This document shows positions 55,847-64,000 of a stretch of 64,000 nucleotides of DNA, piece after piece. Each line of letters opens with the position of its first letter. Position 1 is the stretch's first letter. The position numbers and the translations under genes are program-made. The DNA is from Lutibacter citreus (GTDB lineage: Bacteria; Bacteroidota; Bacteroidia; Flavobacteriales; Flavobacteriaceae): the NCBI RefSeq assembly GCF_003260195.1, contig NZ_QEIH01000010.1, positions 117,803 through 181,802 on the forward strand, given 5' to 3'. Under the pieces are notes generated by a model, which saw only the letters and a list, made by a program, of their open reading frames with translations, was not told the DNA's origin and did no database searches.

Positions 55847-57022
55847 TTATTTTACAATTGCTGAACGTTTTAAATAAAATAAATGAACTATAAGTATAGC
55901 TAAAGATAAGCTTAAACCAACAATAGAAACACCATACCATTTAAAATAGCTCCAAGCTATTGCTCCAATAAAAGTTCCTAAAGAACCACCAATAAAAAAG
56001 CTAACCATATAAATGGTATTAATACGGTTTTTTGCTTCTAAATTATTAGAAAAAATACAACTTTGATTTGTAATATGTAAGGATTGAAATCCCATATCAA
56101 TTAATAAAACACCTATAATTAAACCAATCATTGAGGTACCTGAGACAAAAAATACACACCAAGAAATAATAAGTATTATTGATGAAAAGGTAATTAGTTT
56201 ATTTTTATTAGTTGCGTTATTTTTTTTACCAACAACATTGGCTGTTAAAGCACCAACAATACCTAAAATTCCAAAAGAACCGGTTGTAGCGCTTCCATAA
56301 TTAAAAGATTCTTCCATTAAAAAAGTTAAAGTAGTCCAAAATGCACTTAAACCAGCAAAAGCTAAAGCACCTCTTAAAGCCGCTAATCTAACGGTACTAT
56401 TACTTTTAAAAATACTATAAATAGATTGCATTAACTTTAAGTAAGTTCCTTTGTAATCAGGTTTAATATCTGGTAATTTAATTATTAGAAATACAAATAA
56501 TGGAACCATAACAAGAGAGGCTAGAAAAAACACAGATTGCCAACCTATAAACTCTCCTAAAAAACCACTAATAAATCGGCTTCCTAAAATCCCCATTAAT
56601 AAACCACTCATTACAATTCCTATTGCTCTTCCTCTTGTTTTTTCATCTGATAAATGAGCGGCCATTGGAACTAATAATTGTGGAATAGAAGAAGAGAAAC
56701 CAATAAAAAAACTACTAATTGTAAATACTGTTAAAGAAGTGGCTGTTGCCGCTGCAAGTAAGGAAGCTATAATTAAAAAAAAATCTATAATTATAATTTT
56801 TTTTGTAGCATATTTATCTCCCAAAGGAATCATAAATAACAACCCAGCTGCATAACCAATTTGCGTAAATAAAGGAACATTACTAACTTCAATTTCATTT
56901 ACATGAAACCAATTTGCTATTAAAGCCAGTAAAGGCTGACAATAATAAATATTGGCAACTACTAAACCAGCAGTTATAAACATTAAATATAATAACGAAT
57001 TAGATATGTTTTTTTGAGGCAT
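55847..57022 (-). CDS. MFS transporter
   Basis: 391 residues and about 12 hydrophobic segments. The loop after helix 2 has IPLGDKYATKKIII (the G-D-x-x-x-x-R/K motif), and DEKTRGRAIGIVMSGLLMGILGSRFISGFLGEFIGWQSVF contains the antiporter-type motif of drug-efflux MFS proteins. The last helices carry NRINTIYMVSFFIGGSLGTFIGAIAW. It likely exports a small molecule with protons. It ends 16 bases from the shared terminator with katG. The substrate is unknown. Confidence 0.92.
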   Translation of the reverse strand: MPQKNISNSLLYLMFITAGLVVANIYYCQPLLALIANWFHVNEIEVSNVPLFTQIGYAAGLLFMIPLGDKYATKKIIIIDFFLIIASLLAAATATSLTVFTISSFFIGFSSSIPQLLVPMAAHLSDEKTRGRAIGIVMSGLLMGILGSRFISGFLGEFIGWQSVFFLASLVMVPLFVFLIIKLPDIKPDYKGTYLKLMQSIYSIFKSNSTVRLAALRGALAFAGLSAFWTTLTFLMEESFNYGSATTGSFGILGIVGALTANVVGKKNNATNKNKLITFSSIILIISWCVFFVSGTSMIGLIIGVLLIDMGFQSLHITNQSCIFSNNLEAKNRINTIYMVSFFIGGSLGTFIGAIAWSYFKWYGVSIVGLSLSLAILIVHLFYLKRSAIVK

Positions 57023-57604
57023 TTTAAGTTAATTTGAAAACTGTGCGTAATGATTGTTCAGTTAAAATAGCTTGTAAAATTAAAACTAATAGTAATTGAT
57101 TTTGTAAAATTAATGTGAAATATTTTGCAAATTTACTAGCAATTATATTAAAAAACGTTGCTTTGAGTGAATGTTTTTATAATTTAAATTACTTTCTACT
57201 TAAGGTTAAAGAAGACATTATTAAATAAGAAGTTTTCCTAACTAGAAGTTGTTTTACCGGAGGGTTGAAAAAGTAATTAAAGATGAATCTTAGCATAAAA
57301 AATAGGTGTTAAATGGTGGTCATTTCTTAAAGAAAATTATAGTACATCATTCATATTTAAGGGGTTGCTATAATTCAATTAAAACTACGACTAGATATTA
57401 TAAAATACCAATTACTAGAACTAATTATAAATTAAGAAACAACATAAATTATGTGCTTATTTTACTTAAATTGGGAGTTCAAAATAAATGTAAAATATAA
57501 CGCGTATTAATTCTTAAAAAAGATGTTTTAACCGGTGTAATTTAGGCTGATAAAAACACTTTTTTTAATTAGAAATAGCATATTCCACACAAGTTAAAAA
57601 GTAA
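57023..57604. other. Intergenic between MFS and sbcD, no gene seen
   Basis: A CAAATTTA at 57128-57135 (TAAATTTG on the minus strand) may be the MFS promoter -7 box. A 64-codon frame at 57306-57500 has no ATG start and no recognisable content. Confidence 0.4.
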
Positions 57605-58807
57605 ATGAAAATACTTCACACAGCCGATTGGCATTTAGGACATAGACTGCATGAACAATCTCAATTTGAGGAACAAACATTGTTTTTAAATTGGATTGAA
57701 AGTTATATAATAGACCAAAATATAGATATTCTTTTAATATCAGGAGATATATTTGATACTGGTTCGCCATCCAACCAAAGTTTAGAAATGTACTATAGCT
57801 TTTTAGTAAAATTAAAAGCTACAAATTGTAAATCTATTATTATTACAGGTGGAAATCACGATTCTGCAGGGACTTTAAATGCACCAAAACATATTTTAAA
57901 TGCTTTGTCAATAAAAGTTGTTGGAAAATCTACACAAAATATAGAAGATGAGGTTTTTGAAATTGATGTTAATGGCGAAAAAGTAATTATTGGCGCTGTT
58001 CCTTATTTACGTGATGGTGATATTAGACGAGCTGTTGCGGGAGAATCATTTGAAGAATTAACCGATAAATATAAAACGGCATTAATTAATCATTATAAAG
58101 CATCTGCAGAGCAATGCAAGCTAATAAATACAACCAACGCACCTGTTATTGCAATGGGACATTTATTTGCAACTGGAGGTTCAGTTTCAGATAGTGAACA
58201 AAATATTTATGTAGGCTCATTGGGGCATATTGGAGCAGAAGATTTCCCAGCATATTTTAATTATATAGCATTAGGCCATTTACACCGGCCTCAAATAATT
58301 GGTGGAAATGATAGAATAAGGTATTCTGGATCGCCACATATTTTAAGTTTTAGTGAAATTAATTATGATAAAAAAGTAATTGTTTTAACTATTGAAGAAA
58401 ATGAAATTATTGAAATTAATGAGGATATAATACCTCGTTTTAGAGAATTTTATAGATTGGTAGGTACACTTTCAGAATGCATAGATAAATTTCCTGCAAT
58501 TAGTTCTAATTACTATAAATTATCCCCTTGGGTAGAAATTGTTTTAAATGAAGATAATACAGTAAATACAGATAATTTAAAAAAATCAGCTGAAAATTAT
58601 AGGTTTGAAATATTAAAAACTTCTTTAAAAAACCAGCGAAAAATTATAGGAATTGAAGAATTGTTAGAAAACACAAAATCTATTAAAGAGTTGTTGCCTA
58701 CAGAAGTTTTTAAATTAAAATGCGAAGAAATGGGTTTTGATTTAAAAAATAGACCAGAAGTTTGGGATGCTTTCAATGAAATTTTACAATCGGTTAAAAA
58801 TCAATAA
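57605..58807 (+). CDS. sbcD: SbcD, Mre11-type nuclease subunit
   Basis: 400 residues. The calcineurin-like metallophosphoesterase motifs are in order: MKILHTADWHLGH (D-x-H), ISGDIFDTGSPSNQS (G-D), ITGGNHDSAG (G-N-H-D), VIAMGHLFATGG (G-H) and YIALGHLHRPQ (G-H-x-H). It is the nuclease of the SbcCD complex, which cuts hairpins and blocked DNA ends. The sbcC gene starts 12 bases downstream, so the pair is co-transcribed. Confidence 0.96.
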   Translation: MKILHTADWHLGHRLHEQSQFEEQTLFLNWIESYIIDQNIDILLISGDIFDTGSPSNQSLEMYYSFLVKLKATNCKSIIITGGNHDSAGTLNAPKHILNALSIKVVGKSTQNIEDEVFEIDVNGEKVIIGAVPYLRDGDIRRAVAGESFEELTDKYKTALINHYKASAEQCKLINTTNAPVIAMGHLFATGGSVSDSEQNIYVGSLGHIGAEDFPAYFNYIALGHLHRPQIIGGNDRIRYSGSPHILSFSEINYDKKVIVLTIEENEIIEINEDIIPRFREFYRLVGTLSECIDKFPAISSNYYKLSPWVEIVLNEDNTVNTDNLKKSAENYRFEILKTSLKNQRKIIGIEELLENTKSIKELLPTEVFKLKCEEMGFDLKNRPEVWDAFNEILQSVKNQ

Positions 58808-58819
58808 AAGCAGGGAGCT

Positions 58820-61800
58820 ATGAAAATATTAAAAATTGAATTACAAAATATAAATTCATTAAAATCTGATGCACCAATTGTTATAGATTTTGAAAATGAA
58901 CAATTTAGAGATATTGGTTTATATGCCATTACAGGTTCTACAGGTGCAGGAAAAACAACTATTTTAGATGCTATAACTATTGCTCTGTACCATAATGTAC
59001 CACGTTTTAAAGGAACAAAAGGAACTTTAATAGATGTTGTAAGCCATAGTGCAAATGATGCGTTTAGTAGAGTTACTTTTGAAAACGAGCAAGTAATTTA
59101 TGAAGCCTATTGGGGAATTCGTTTAGTTTCTTCAACAGGAAAAGCGCTTAAAAATCCACAGGAAGAAGTAAGGTTAAAGAATTTAATAACGGGTGCAACT
59201 ATAGCTGAATTAAAAAGAAATGTAATTGAAGAAGTTATTAAAGTAACGCAATTAGATTATAATCAATTTTTACGATCAGTTATGTTGGCGCAAGGTGAAT
59301 TTGCTTCATTTTTATCTGCTAAAGGACCGGAAAAAGGAAAATTATTAGAACAGATTACTGGTGAGGAGATTTATAAAAAAATAGGTCAGGGAATTTTAGA
59401 TAGAAAATCAAATGAGGATACTAAATTAAGAGATATTCAGGCTAAAATTAATTCTGATGATATTTTATCCGAAGAAAATAAGATTGAATTAACTGAAAAA
59501 GACAAGATACTTGATGCAGATTTAATTAAAACTGAAAAGGATTTAAAAGAGGTTCAATTAAAAGTTGATTGGTATGTTAACTTTCAGGAGGTAACTAATA
59601 AATTAGAAATATTAGACCAAGAGTGGAAACGAGTAGCGCTTGAAAGTGAAAAACATAAGCCAGAATTAGTATTATTAGATTTGAATGAAAAAGCCACACT
59701 TTTTAAAGATATTATTCAAAATTTAAATAGAACAGAGCAAAATAATATTCAAAAATTAAAGCAATTAAAAACTTTAGAAATTGAATTAAATGAACTAAAT
59801 CCTACAATTAAAAAAACTACAGAACTTACTAAAACCGAAATAGAAGCATTAAATCTTGCAGAGAAAGAATTTGCTGCATGGTTGCCAAAATTTGATAAAA
59901 TTACAAAGTTAGATGGTCAACTAAAAAATGAAGTAGAGAATAAGCAGAAGGTTGAGAAAAGTTTAGCTGAATTATCGGTAAAAATGGAAACATTGAAAAC
60001 CGAAGGTAAAAAATTAATGAATCAATTAACTGAAACTGAGGCAAAACTTAAAATTGATGAAGCCTATATTTCTAAAAACGGTTTTTTAAAAGAAGTAGAT
60101 CTAGAAATATCAGATTGGGCAAGTGAGTTAACTTCTTTAAAAGGCTATAAAGAAACGCTAAAAGCAGATTTAGCATTTGTTGTTAAAAAAAATAATGAGG
60201 TTTTACAAACTGCTCATATTTTAAAAGAAAAAAAGCAACTTCTAGATAATAAAACAGCGGAAATAAAATTAATTGAAGGAAAAATATCAACACTTACGGC
60301 AAATTTAAATGAAAATAAATTAACTGATTTATTAGCTCAAAAAGAGCAATTAACAAAAGAAGAAGCAAACTGGAAACAGTTTAAAAGTTTGGCTGAACAA
60401 ACATTAAAAGCTGAAAATAACAAAACTCGTTTTATACATCAACAAAAAGAAAATGCAGTTGCCTTAGAAGATTCTAAAAAGAAACTTGAAGCATTAAAAA
60501 AAGAAATTGAACAACAGGAAAAGTCTGTTGTAGATGCTAATAAAATATTAGAATTAGAAAAAAGCATTTCAAAATACGAAGCCGATCGTAAAAACTTAAA
60601 AAGGGGAGAACCTTGTGGTTTGTGTGGTTCAAAAGAACATCCATTTACCGAATCTTTAACTAAAATGGGTGTTTCAAAATCTGAAAACGAACTAAATTTA
60701 CGCAAAGAAAAATTACAAACTCTTATTAATTTAAAAAGTGAATTGGATAAAAAGGAAGTTGAATTTACTACTAAAATTGAAAATTTAACCATTCAAATAA
60801 AATCCATTATAGACGAGTTAAAAACTATTGAAACTACTGCAAAACTGTTAAATATAGATTGTGAATTAACCAATTTACCTAAAATTGAACAGCAATATAG
60901 TTTAGTAACTAAACAGATACAGTTATTAAGTGAACGCTTAAAAGTTACACAGCAATTACAAACCGATAAAGATAAATTATTGGTTAGTTTTGATGTAGTT
61001 CAAAAATCTGAAAATACACTTAAAACAGAACTTGCAACGTTAAATGAAACTATTAAGAATTCTAAATCTGCAATAGAAGAGAAACAAAAAATAATTGATA
61101 ATTTAACAAAAGCATGTAATGATTTAGAAGTGGATTTAAAAACAAAACTATCTAAATTTAAATACGAATTACCATTAATTTCAAATACCAATTTTTTTAT
61201 TCAAAATATAAAACAGTTAATTACCAGTTTTAATACAAAACAGAAAAATTTAGATGCTTTAAAGAGTAATATTACAATTATACATACTAAAATAGAACAT
61301 CATAAAAAGCAGTTAGAAACAGATGTAAAAACACAAAACGATTATATTAAAAAAATAAGTAATTACGAAAAAATATACGAGCAATTAAAAACTGAGCGAA
61401 GTGCTATTTTACCAATTACTGTTTCGGTAGAAAACAAACGGACAAGTATGCAAGCGGTAAAAAATAACTTAACAAATAAGGTGGAGTTAAGTAAAAAGGA
61501 ATTGCAAAAATTGTTTGATTTAAAAACAGAAAAAGTAGCATTACAAACTAAAAATGAAAAAGAACAAAAAGAGTTAATACAAGAGTTAAACACTTTAAAT
61601 AATTCATTTAATATTCAATTAAAAAACAGTGAATTTCAATCTAAACCAGAGGTAGAATCTGCTTTGTTAAATAAAGAAGATCTATTAAAATTCACTAAAA
61701 ATAAAGAGCAAATAAAAGAGGCTCAACTTAAATTAAAGGCCTTAAAAGAGGCAAATTTAAAAGTCCTAGAAGAACTGAAAAAAGCTAAAAACTTTGAAAT

Positions 61801-62473
61801 TACCCAAGTTGATACCAAAAAGGCTTTAGAAGAATTGAATTTTAAAAACAAAGCTACTTTAACTGAAAAAGGTAAAATTTCAGAAGCATTTAGAAAAGAC
61901 AAAGAAATTAGAGATAGAAATACTGAAGTTTATAAAAAAATAGAGGATCAGGCTGAAATTTGCAACGTTTGGAAAGATCTATTTAAAATTATTGGTAATT
62001 CTAAAGATGCCTTTAATGTTTATGTGCAACGTTTAACGTTAAAACATTTATTAGAACTAGCCAATATTCATTTATATAGTTTAAATAAGCGTTATTCTTT
62101 AAAAATGGAAGAGGCTTATAAACCAAAAGAAGAGCTTAATTTTAATTTAATAGATCATTATCAAACAGATAGAGCAAGGTTGGTAGATACCTCAAGTGGT
62201 GGTGAAAAATTTATTATTAGTTTAGCATTGGCTTTAGGATTATCAGATTTAGCCAGTAAAAATGTAAAAATTGATTCTTTATTTATTGATGAAGGGTTTG
62301 GAACTTTAGATAACAATACATTAGAAACTGTAATTTCTACATTAGAAACATTGCAGTCTCAGGGAAAGCTAATAGGTATAATATCTCACGTAGAAAACCT
62401 AAAAGAACGTATTCTTACGCAAATACAAATTACTAAAAAAAGCAATGGAGTTAGTGTGGTTAACATACTATAA
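58820..62473 (+). CDS. sbcC: SbcC, Rad50-type ATPase subunit
   Basis: 1217 residues. Walker A GSTGAGKTTILDA lies near residues 39-51, then long coiled coils on each side of the zinc hook at GEPCGLCGSKEHPF (C-x-x-C, about residue 597). The signature SSGGEKFIISLALALGLSDL is near residue 1123 and Walker B SLFIDEGFGTLD near 1152. The folded arms bring the two ATPase halves together and join two complexes at the hook. It works with SbcD in DNA repair. A strong terminator follows directly after the stop. Confidence 0.96.
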   Translation: MKILKIELQNINSLKSDAPIVIDFENEQFRDIGLYAITGSTGAGKTTILDAITIALYHNVPRFKGTKGTLIDVVSHSANDAFSRVTFENEQVIYEAYWGIRLVSSTGKALKNPQEEVRLKNLITGATIAELKRNVIEEVIKVTQLDYNQFLRSVMLAQGEFASFLSAKGPEKGKLLEQITGEEIYKKIGQGILDRKSNEDTKLRDIQAKINSDDILSEENKIELTEKDKILDADLIKTEKDLKEVQLKVDWYVNFQEVTNKLEILDQEWKRVALESEKHKPELVLLDLNEKATLFKDIIQNLNRTEQNNIQKLKQLKTLEIELNELNPTIKKTTELTKTEIEALNLAEKEFAAWLPKFDKITKLDGQLKNEVENKQKVEKSLAELSVKMETLKTEGKKLMNQLTETEAKLKIDEAYISKNGFLKEVDLEISDWASELTSLKGYKETLKADLAFVVKKNNEVLQTAHILKEKKQLLDNKTAEIKLIEGKISTLTANLNENKLTDLLAQKEQLTKEEANWKQFKSLAEQTLKAENNKTRFIHQQKENAVALEDSKKKLEALKKEIEQQEKSVVDANKILELEKSISKYEADRKNLKRGEPCGLCGSKEHPFTESLTKMGVSKSENELNLRKEKLQTLINLKSELDKKEVEFTTKIENLTIQIKSIIDELKTIETTAKLLNIDCELTNLPKIEQQYSLVTKQIQLLSERLKVTQQLQTDKDKLLVSFDVVQKSENTLKTELATLNETIKNSKSAIEEKQKIIDNLTKACNDLEVDLKTKLSKFKYELPLISNTNFFIQNIKQLITSFNTKQKNLDALKSNITIIHTKIEHHKKQLETDVKTQNDYIKKISNYEKIYEQLKTERSAILPITVSVENKRTSMQAVKNNLTNKVELSKKELQKLFDLKTEKVALQTKNEKEQKELIQELNTLNNSFNIQLKNSEFQSKPEVESALLNKEDLLKFTKNKEQIKEAQLKLKALKEANLKVLEELKKAKNFEITQVDTKKALEELNFKNKATLTEKGKISEAFRKDKEIRDRNTEVYKKIEDQAEICNVWKDLFKIIGNSKDAFNVYVQRLTLKHLLELANIHLYSLNKRYSLKMEEAYKPKEELNFNLIDHYQTDRARLVDTSSGGEKFIISLALALGLSDLASKNVKIDSLFIDEGFGTLDNNTLETVISTLETLQSQGKLIGIISHVENLKERILTQIQITKKSNGVSVVNIL

Positions 62474-62521
62474 ATACTGATTTAAAAATTTTTGTTTTTA
62501 AATCAGTATCATTTTTATTTT
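62474..62521 (+). terminator. Terminator after sbcC
   Basis: ATACTGATTTAAAAA (62474-62488) pairs perfectly with TTTTTAAATCAGTAT (62495-62509) over six bases, followed by a T-rich tail. It starts at the base after the sbcC stop. Confidence 0.85.
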
Positions 62522-62563
62522 AGAGTTTTTTTATACTTTTTTAAAATTTTAATACCCAGAATA

Positions 62564-62586
62564 AATCTCAGACTTGGTCTGGGATT
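62564..62586. other. 10-bp hairpin
   Basis: AATCTCAGAC (62564-62573) and GTCTGGGATT (62577-62586), with one G-T pair and a TTG loop. A second terminator or a structured element; no gene is associated. Confidence 0.5.
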
Positions 62587-62772
62587 TTAAGGTTACAATG
62601 TGAATATTATAACTCTAAATTTATTTTGAAACTCTATAAAGTTTGTTGCTTTTTTATTAAATTAGTCTCACAAAAAAAATTGCAAGAATACATTAATTTA
62701 TAAAATAACTAAAAGTGGTTTTATCCCTTATATATTAAATGGATAAAAACATATAAGTTATGTATATAACGA

Positions 62773-62782
62773 GTTAGGGGCA
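62773..62782. repeat. Inverted box, left arm (GTTAGGGGCA)
   Basis: It is the exact reverse complement of 63578-63587. The context ATATAACGAGTTAGGGGCAAT is a close variant of the array's upstream box (CTCGTTAGCGGTAAT). It lies 22 bases before the DUF2971 start. Confidence 0.6.
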
Positions 62783-62804
62783 ATAAAATGATTCACAGAA
62801 CTTT

Positions 62805-63572
62805 ATGAAAAATGGAATAATTTATAAATATCTTTCTGTAAAAGATGCTTTGAGAGTCGTTATGAACAAAACATTGAAGTTTTCTCAACCTTTTGATTTT
62901 AACGATCCATTTGATTGTTATGAAAAATTATTAAAATTCGATGTAACAGAAGAATTTATAAAAGAACATTTAGAAAAAGGAATTTTACAATTAGATGAAA
63001 ATGAGAGAAAACTCTCAAGTTCTGAATTGATTAGCCATTTAAAAAAGAATACTTACACATTTGAAAATAATGATGTTAAAAAAGTTTTTGAGAATAGTAA
63101 AAAACAATTATGGATTTCTTGTTTTAGCAAAACGTACAAAGAAATTTTAATGTGGTCACACTATGGGAATAATCATAAAGGAGTCTGCATAGGATTTAAT
63201 TATAAAGGATTGAGCGAAACTTTTGATTTTATTCCTTCAAAAGTAAAATACAAAAAGAAATTTAAGAAAGTTGATTACTGCAATGATTATCAAAAAGCAT
63301 TAAATTACCTTATCAACACAAAATCGAAAAATTGGAAATACGAAAAAGAAATTCGTTTGAGAACAAATAAAGATTTTGCTCCGAGTTTAAATGAAAATGG
63401 AATAATCTCAATAAAACCTAGCAGTATTTCTAGAATTATAATTGGATGTAATTGTAATATTAATTTGAGTTCGTTAAGTAAGAGATTAACAAAAATGAAT
63501 TATAGTAATGTCGAATTGATTAAATTATCAAAGTCTGAAAACTCATTTAGTTTTGATGAAGCCAGAATATAA
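62805..63572 (+). CDS. DUF2971-family protein
   Basis: 255 residues. IIYKYLSVKDALRVVMNKTLKFSQPFDFNDPFDCYE is the family's opening, and LWISCFSKTYKEILMWSHYGNNHKGVCIGFNYKGL its central motif (C-F-S-x-x-x-x-x-x-L-M-W-x-x-Y). KSKNWKYEKEIRLR follows. DUF2971 proteins are soluble, widespread and of unknown function. The gene lies alone between two inverted GTTAGGGGCA boxes, the pattern of an array gene. The start at 62805 (ATG) follows the left box. Confidence 0.88.
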   Translation: MKNGIIYKYLSVKDALRVVMNKTLKFSQPFDFNDPFDCYEKLLKFDVTEEFIKEHLEKGILQLDENERKLSSSELISHLKKNTYTFENNDVKKVFENSKKQLWISCFSKTYKEILMWSHYGNNHKGVCIGFNYKGLSETFDFIPSKVKYKKKFKKVDYCNDYQKALNYLINTKSKNWKYEKEIRLRTNKDFAPSLNENGIISIKPSSISRIIIGCNCNINLSSLSKRLTKMNYSNVELIKLSKSENSFSFDEARI

Positions 63573-63577
63573 AAAAC

Positions 63578-63587
63578 TGCCCCTAAC
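63578..63587. repeat. Inverted box, right arm (TGCCCCTAAC)
   Basis: It starts 5 bases behind the DUF2971 stop and reads on into the box at 63585-63609 that also occurs behind the ThuA gene. Confidence 0.6.
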
Positions 63588-63609
63588 ACTGGTAATCGTT
63601 GCACAAGGC
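63585..63609. repeat. Short box shared with the minus-strand array
   Basis: AACACTGGTAATCGTTGCAC then AAGGC; its reverse complement equals 23496-23520 in 22 of 25 positions. It is immediately followed by the region bordering the transposase fragment. Confidence 0.7.
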
Positions 63610-63633
63610 ATTAAAAAACATAAAAACACAACT

Positions 63634-63668
63634 CAAAAGCTTCTTTTTAAGGGGCTTTTGTTTTTTAC
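63634..63668. terminator. Bidirectional terminator
   Basis: CAAAAGC (63634-63640) pairs with GCTTTTG (63654-63660), followed by TTTTTT on the plus side and preceded by A-rich sequence on the other. It ends DUF2971 and probably also faces the transposase. Confidence 0.65.
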
Positions 63669-63683
63669 AATAGTAGTTAAATT

Positions 63684-64000
63684 TCAATTTTTAATGGTTG
63701 CTAAGCCTCTTGTTTGAAGTGTAAATAGCGCTTTTATATATAAAACAAAATAATGCATTGTTTTTGCATCATTTTTTATGGTTTTTGTAATGAATTTCAG
63801 ATATTTCTTCAGGTTATAAGCCATCGCTGATAAATGCATTACCTTGTTTGCTTGTTGTATGCCAATGGTGTTAATTTTACGAAGTCCCATAAATTGAGTA
63901 AGGGTGCCAAATACTGGCTCAACGGTACTTTGCCGTTTAGATTTCATATAACGACCTTTTTTACTCTCTACTCGTTTGTTATTTCGTTGATATTCTTCGT
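63684..64000 (-). mobile_element. IS1182-type transposase, C-terminal part (continues beyond window)
   Basis: The frame is open from base 64000 (EEYQRNNKRVESKKGRY), so the ATG at 63947 is only internal. MKSKRQSTVEPVFGTLTQFMGLRKINTIGIQQANKVMHLSAMAYNLKKYLKF is the end of an IS1182-family transposase. The VEPVFG segment holds the final catalytic Glu of the DDE set. The first Asp residues lie outside the window, so completeness cannot be judged. It lies just beyond the DUF2971 unit and may have inserted next to it; the terminal inverted repeat is not visible to me. Confidence 0.85.

Noticed and set aside
57306..57500. 64-codon frame between the MFS gene and sbcD
   Set aside because: No ATG start, no recognisable content, and composition like the surrounding intergenic DNA.
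62564..62586. Riboswitch or small RNA after sbcC
   Set aside because: A single short hairpin without conserved loop sequence; it is listed only as a hairpin.

Overview
AT-rich DNA from the Bacteroidota, most likely a marine member of the Flavobacteriaceae. The pointers are a SusC/SusD pair beside formylglycine-type sulfatases, lipoproteins with a Cys right after the signal peptide, TAnnTTTG-type promoters with a TTTG -33 box, no clear Shine-Dalgarno sites, and families such as DUF3667, DTW-domain proteins and N-termini of the VGINTTNPKATLD type. No rRNA, tRNA or CRISPR array was seen.

Region 1 (1-10.7 kb, + strand) is part of a polysaccharide utilisation locus for a sulfated glycan. It holds the 3' end of one sulfatase, two complete S1-type sulfatases, a beta-helix lipoprotein that may be a carrageenase-like hydrolase, a sulfatase-tail remnant, and a susC/susD pair preceded by four 11-bp repeats. 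The sulfatases would remove sulfate, the beta-helix enzyme would cut the chain, and SusC/SusD would bind and import the oligosaccharides.

Region 2 (11-18 kb, + strand) is a TetR-controlled tripartite efflux operon: TetR, membrane-fusion lipoprotein, RND pump, a crotonase-like protein and a TolC-family channel. Two GTAAAC-N16-GTTTAC operators of identical span lie just downstream of the tetR and efflux promoters. The pump gene is interrupted by two frame changes that cancel each other.

Region 3 (18.4-34 kb) is an array of 15 annotated protein genes plus one broken small gene, all on the minus strand. Most have no functional relation to each other (CAAX-type protease, hydrolase, metallopeptidase, tail-collar-like protein, ThuA, DUF3667, DTW, GNAT, aspartyl protease, GH28, S41 peptidase, small lipoproteins). 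Most gaps carry related 80-150 bp repeats that begin with a CGTT[A/G]-type box beside the next start and end close to the previous stop. This layout resembles integron cassettes or attC clusters lacking an integrase, but no integrase is present. A short box from this array recurs at the other end of the window, again just behind a stop codon (DUF2971 gene, 63.6 kb).

Region 4 (35-49.6 kb) is an unusual cluster. A seven-gene + strand run encodes a membrane-inserted amidohydrolase, a patatin-like lipase, a Cas4-like/exonuclease fusion (DUF2779), a DNase I-fold nuclease, a peptidoglycan-binding protein, a small HNH nuclease and a secreted protein. It converges on a two-gene minus operon encoding a STAND NTPase and a partner. 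The HNH protein and the NTPase partner share a 16-residue motif (AEKIYNIENIDTANFS / ADKIYNIGTITNANFS), in one at the extreme C-terminus and in the other near the N-terminus. This is what is expected of a short adaptor or amyloid-like signalling tail, and makes this my leading candidate for an undescribed conflict or defence system. A DUF5995 gene follows.

Region 5 (49.8-62.5 kb) is ordinary: an Old Yellow Enzyme, a thiamine-binding-type protein, a ClC channel, KatG, an MFS transporter and SbcCD. Region 6 (62.7-64 kb) holds a DUF2971 gene between inverted boxes and the 3' end of an IS1182-type transposase that runs off the window.
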